Below are positions 63,763 to 64,000 of a stretch of 64,000 nt of DNA, in pieces (position 1 is the stretch's first letter; each line of letters begins with the position of its first letter). This stretch comes from a bacterium UBP14_UBA6098. Its GTDB lineage: Bacteria > UBP14 > UBA6098. Position numbers and translations under genes: made by a program. The stretch covers positions 1-64,000 of the forward strand of contig DIWU01000014.1 in NCBI GenBank assembly GCA_002428525.1, written 5' to 3'. The notes beneath the pieces are model-generated. The model was not told the origin of the DNA. It saw only the letters and a list, made by a program, of their open reading frames with translations, and did no database searches.

Positions 63763-63870
63763 GCGCGGCTGTCACGGTTTTTGCTGAGTTCATTGGTTGC
63801 TTTTACAGGGATTTCGGGCGCAAAAACCCCCTCCGCGGCACCGCCCGACACCCGCGCCAGCCTGAGACTT

Positions 63871-64000
63871 TCATGGGGTCTCGCGTATCACAGCGGTGAC
63901 CACTCCCCATATCTCGAAATCGTCGGGCTCGGCGACATGAATGGGCGAGAAACTCGGGTTTTCCGGGATCAGTGTGACCGTTTCGTTTTCGATGAGGAGC
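63871..64000 (-). CDS. umuD: UmuD C-terminus (partial, runs off the window)
   Basis: 43 codons up to a TGA at 63871-63873. The peptide reads LIPENPSFSPI and FEIWGVVTAVI, the conserved C-terminal part of the UmuD/LexA S24 peptidase family. RecA-stimulated self-cleavage produces UmuD', the partner of UmuC in Pol V. The catalytic Ser/Lys lie beyond the window edge. The 108-bp gap to umuC holds only a small TCGGGCG/CGCCCGA hairpin. Confidence 0.85.
   Translation of the reverse strand, partial: LLIENETVTLIPENPSFSPIHVAEPDDFEIWGVVTAVIRETP

Overview
The window looks like the chromosome of a Gram-negative (two-membrane) bacterium from a poorly characterised lineage, probably in or near the FCB-type candidate phyla. 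The evidence is a complete Tol-Pal locus, heptosyltransferase-type genes, Lgt with two lipoproteins, RNase G/E, bacterial RNase P RNA, type IV minor pilins, and three secreted proteins ending in the NPFN...G.Y Por/FlgD-like C-terminal domain common in that group. The phylum cannot be fixed from the sequence alone. No tRNA, rRNA, CRISPR array, transposase or phage gene was seen.

Layout. 1-415: a mosaic of short tandem and palindromic intergenic repeats. 416-9651 (+): glycine C-acetyltransferase, a secreted subtilisin, an orphan IorB-like subunit overlapping a small Cys-rich protein, and sbcD-sbcC. 9658-15332 (-): a glycosyltransferase and a giant gingipain-like protease. 15457-31110 (+): an almost unbroken one-strand run: uppS-lgt-comF-yajC-def-fmt-DUF116-rng, then tolQ-tolR-tolA/tonB-tolB-pal-cpoB, then GT9-gmhB-amrS-NusG_II-Gx and a second GT9. 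It joins cell-wall lipid carrier synthesis, lipoprotein and protein maturation, RNA turnover, outer-membrane integrity and LPS-core sugars. 31250-44145: an unknown protein, a flippase-like membrane protein, a candidate ~195-nt structured RNA, a DnaJ-like co-chaperone, proS, DUF1015, a TPR protein, iscU-mnmA, and recJ directly downstream of rnpB. 44376-53595: a secreted Ntn-hydrolase, a HEAT-repeat protein, an FAD/[2Fe-2S] dehydrogenase pair, a PAP2 enzyme, an HD-GYP protein and tgt. 53864-57831: a minor-pilin operon ending in a PilX-like protein with a 16-fold CxxC array. 58405-64000 (-): clpC, pta, and a umuD-umuC-dinB' SOS-type translesion cassette whose dinB is truncated.

Three signals stand out. 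(1) The PilX-like protein carries sixteen DnaJ-type CxxCxGxG knuckles inserted before its conserved C-terminal domain. (2) Four complete copies and one truncated copy of a 120-155 bp element fold as a cloverleaf: a terminal stem around a GGCGTCG/CGACGCC core, three inner hairpins, and a second-hairpin loop of 30-32 nt. Stem sequences differ between copies but stay paired. (3) Many genes have a near-consensus -35/-10 promoter placed 6-10 nt before the start codon and no ribosome-binding site, so leaderless transcription appears common here. These promoters also settle several start codons.

Starts were chosen from ribosome-binding sites, operon overlaps, promoter position and family alignment from memory. 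Functional names rest on recognised motifs; no database search was possible.
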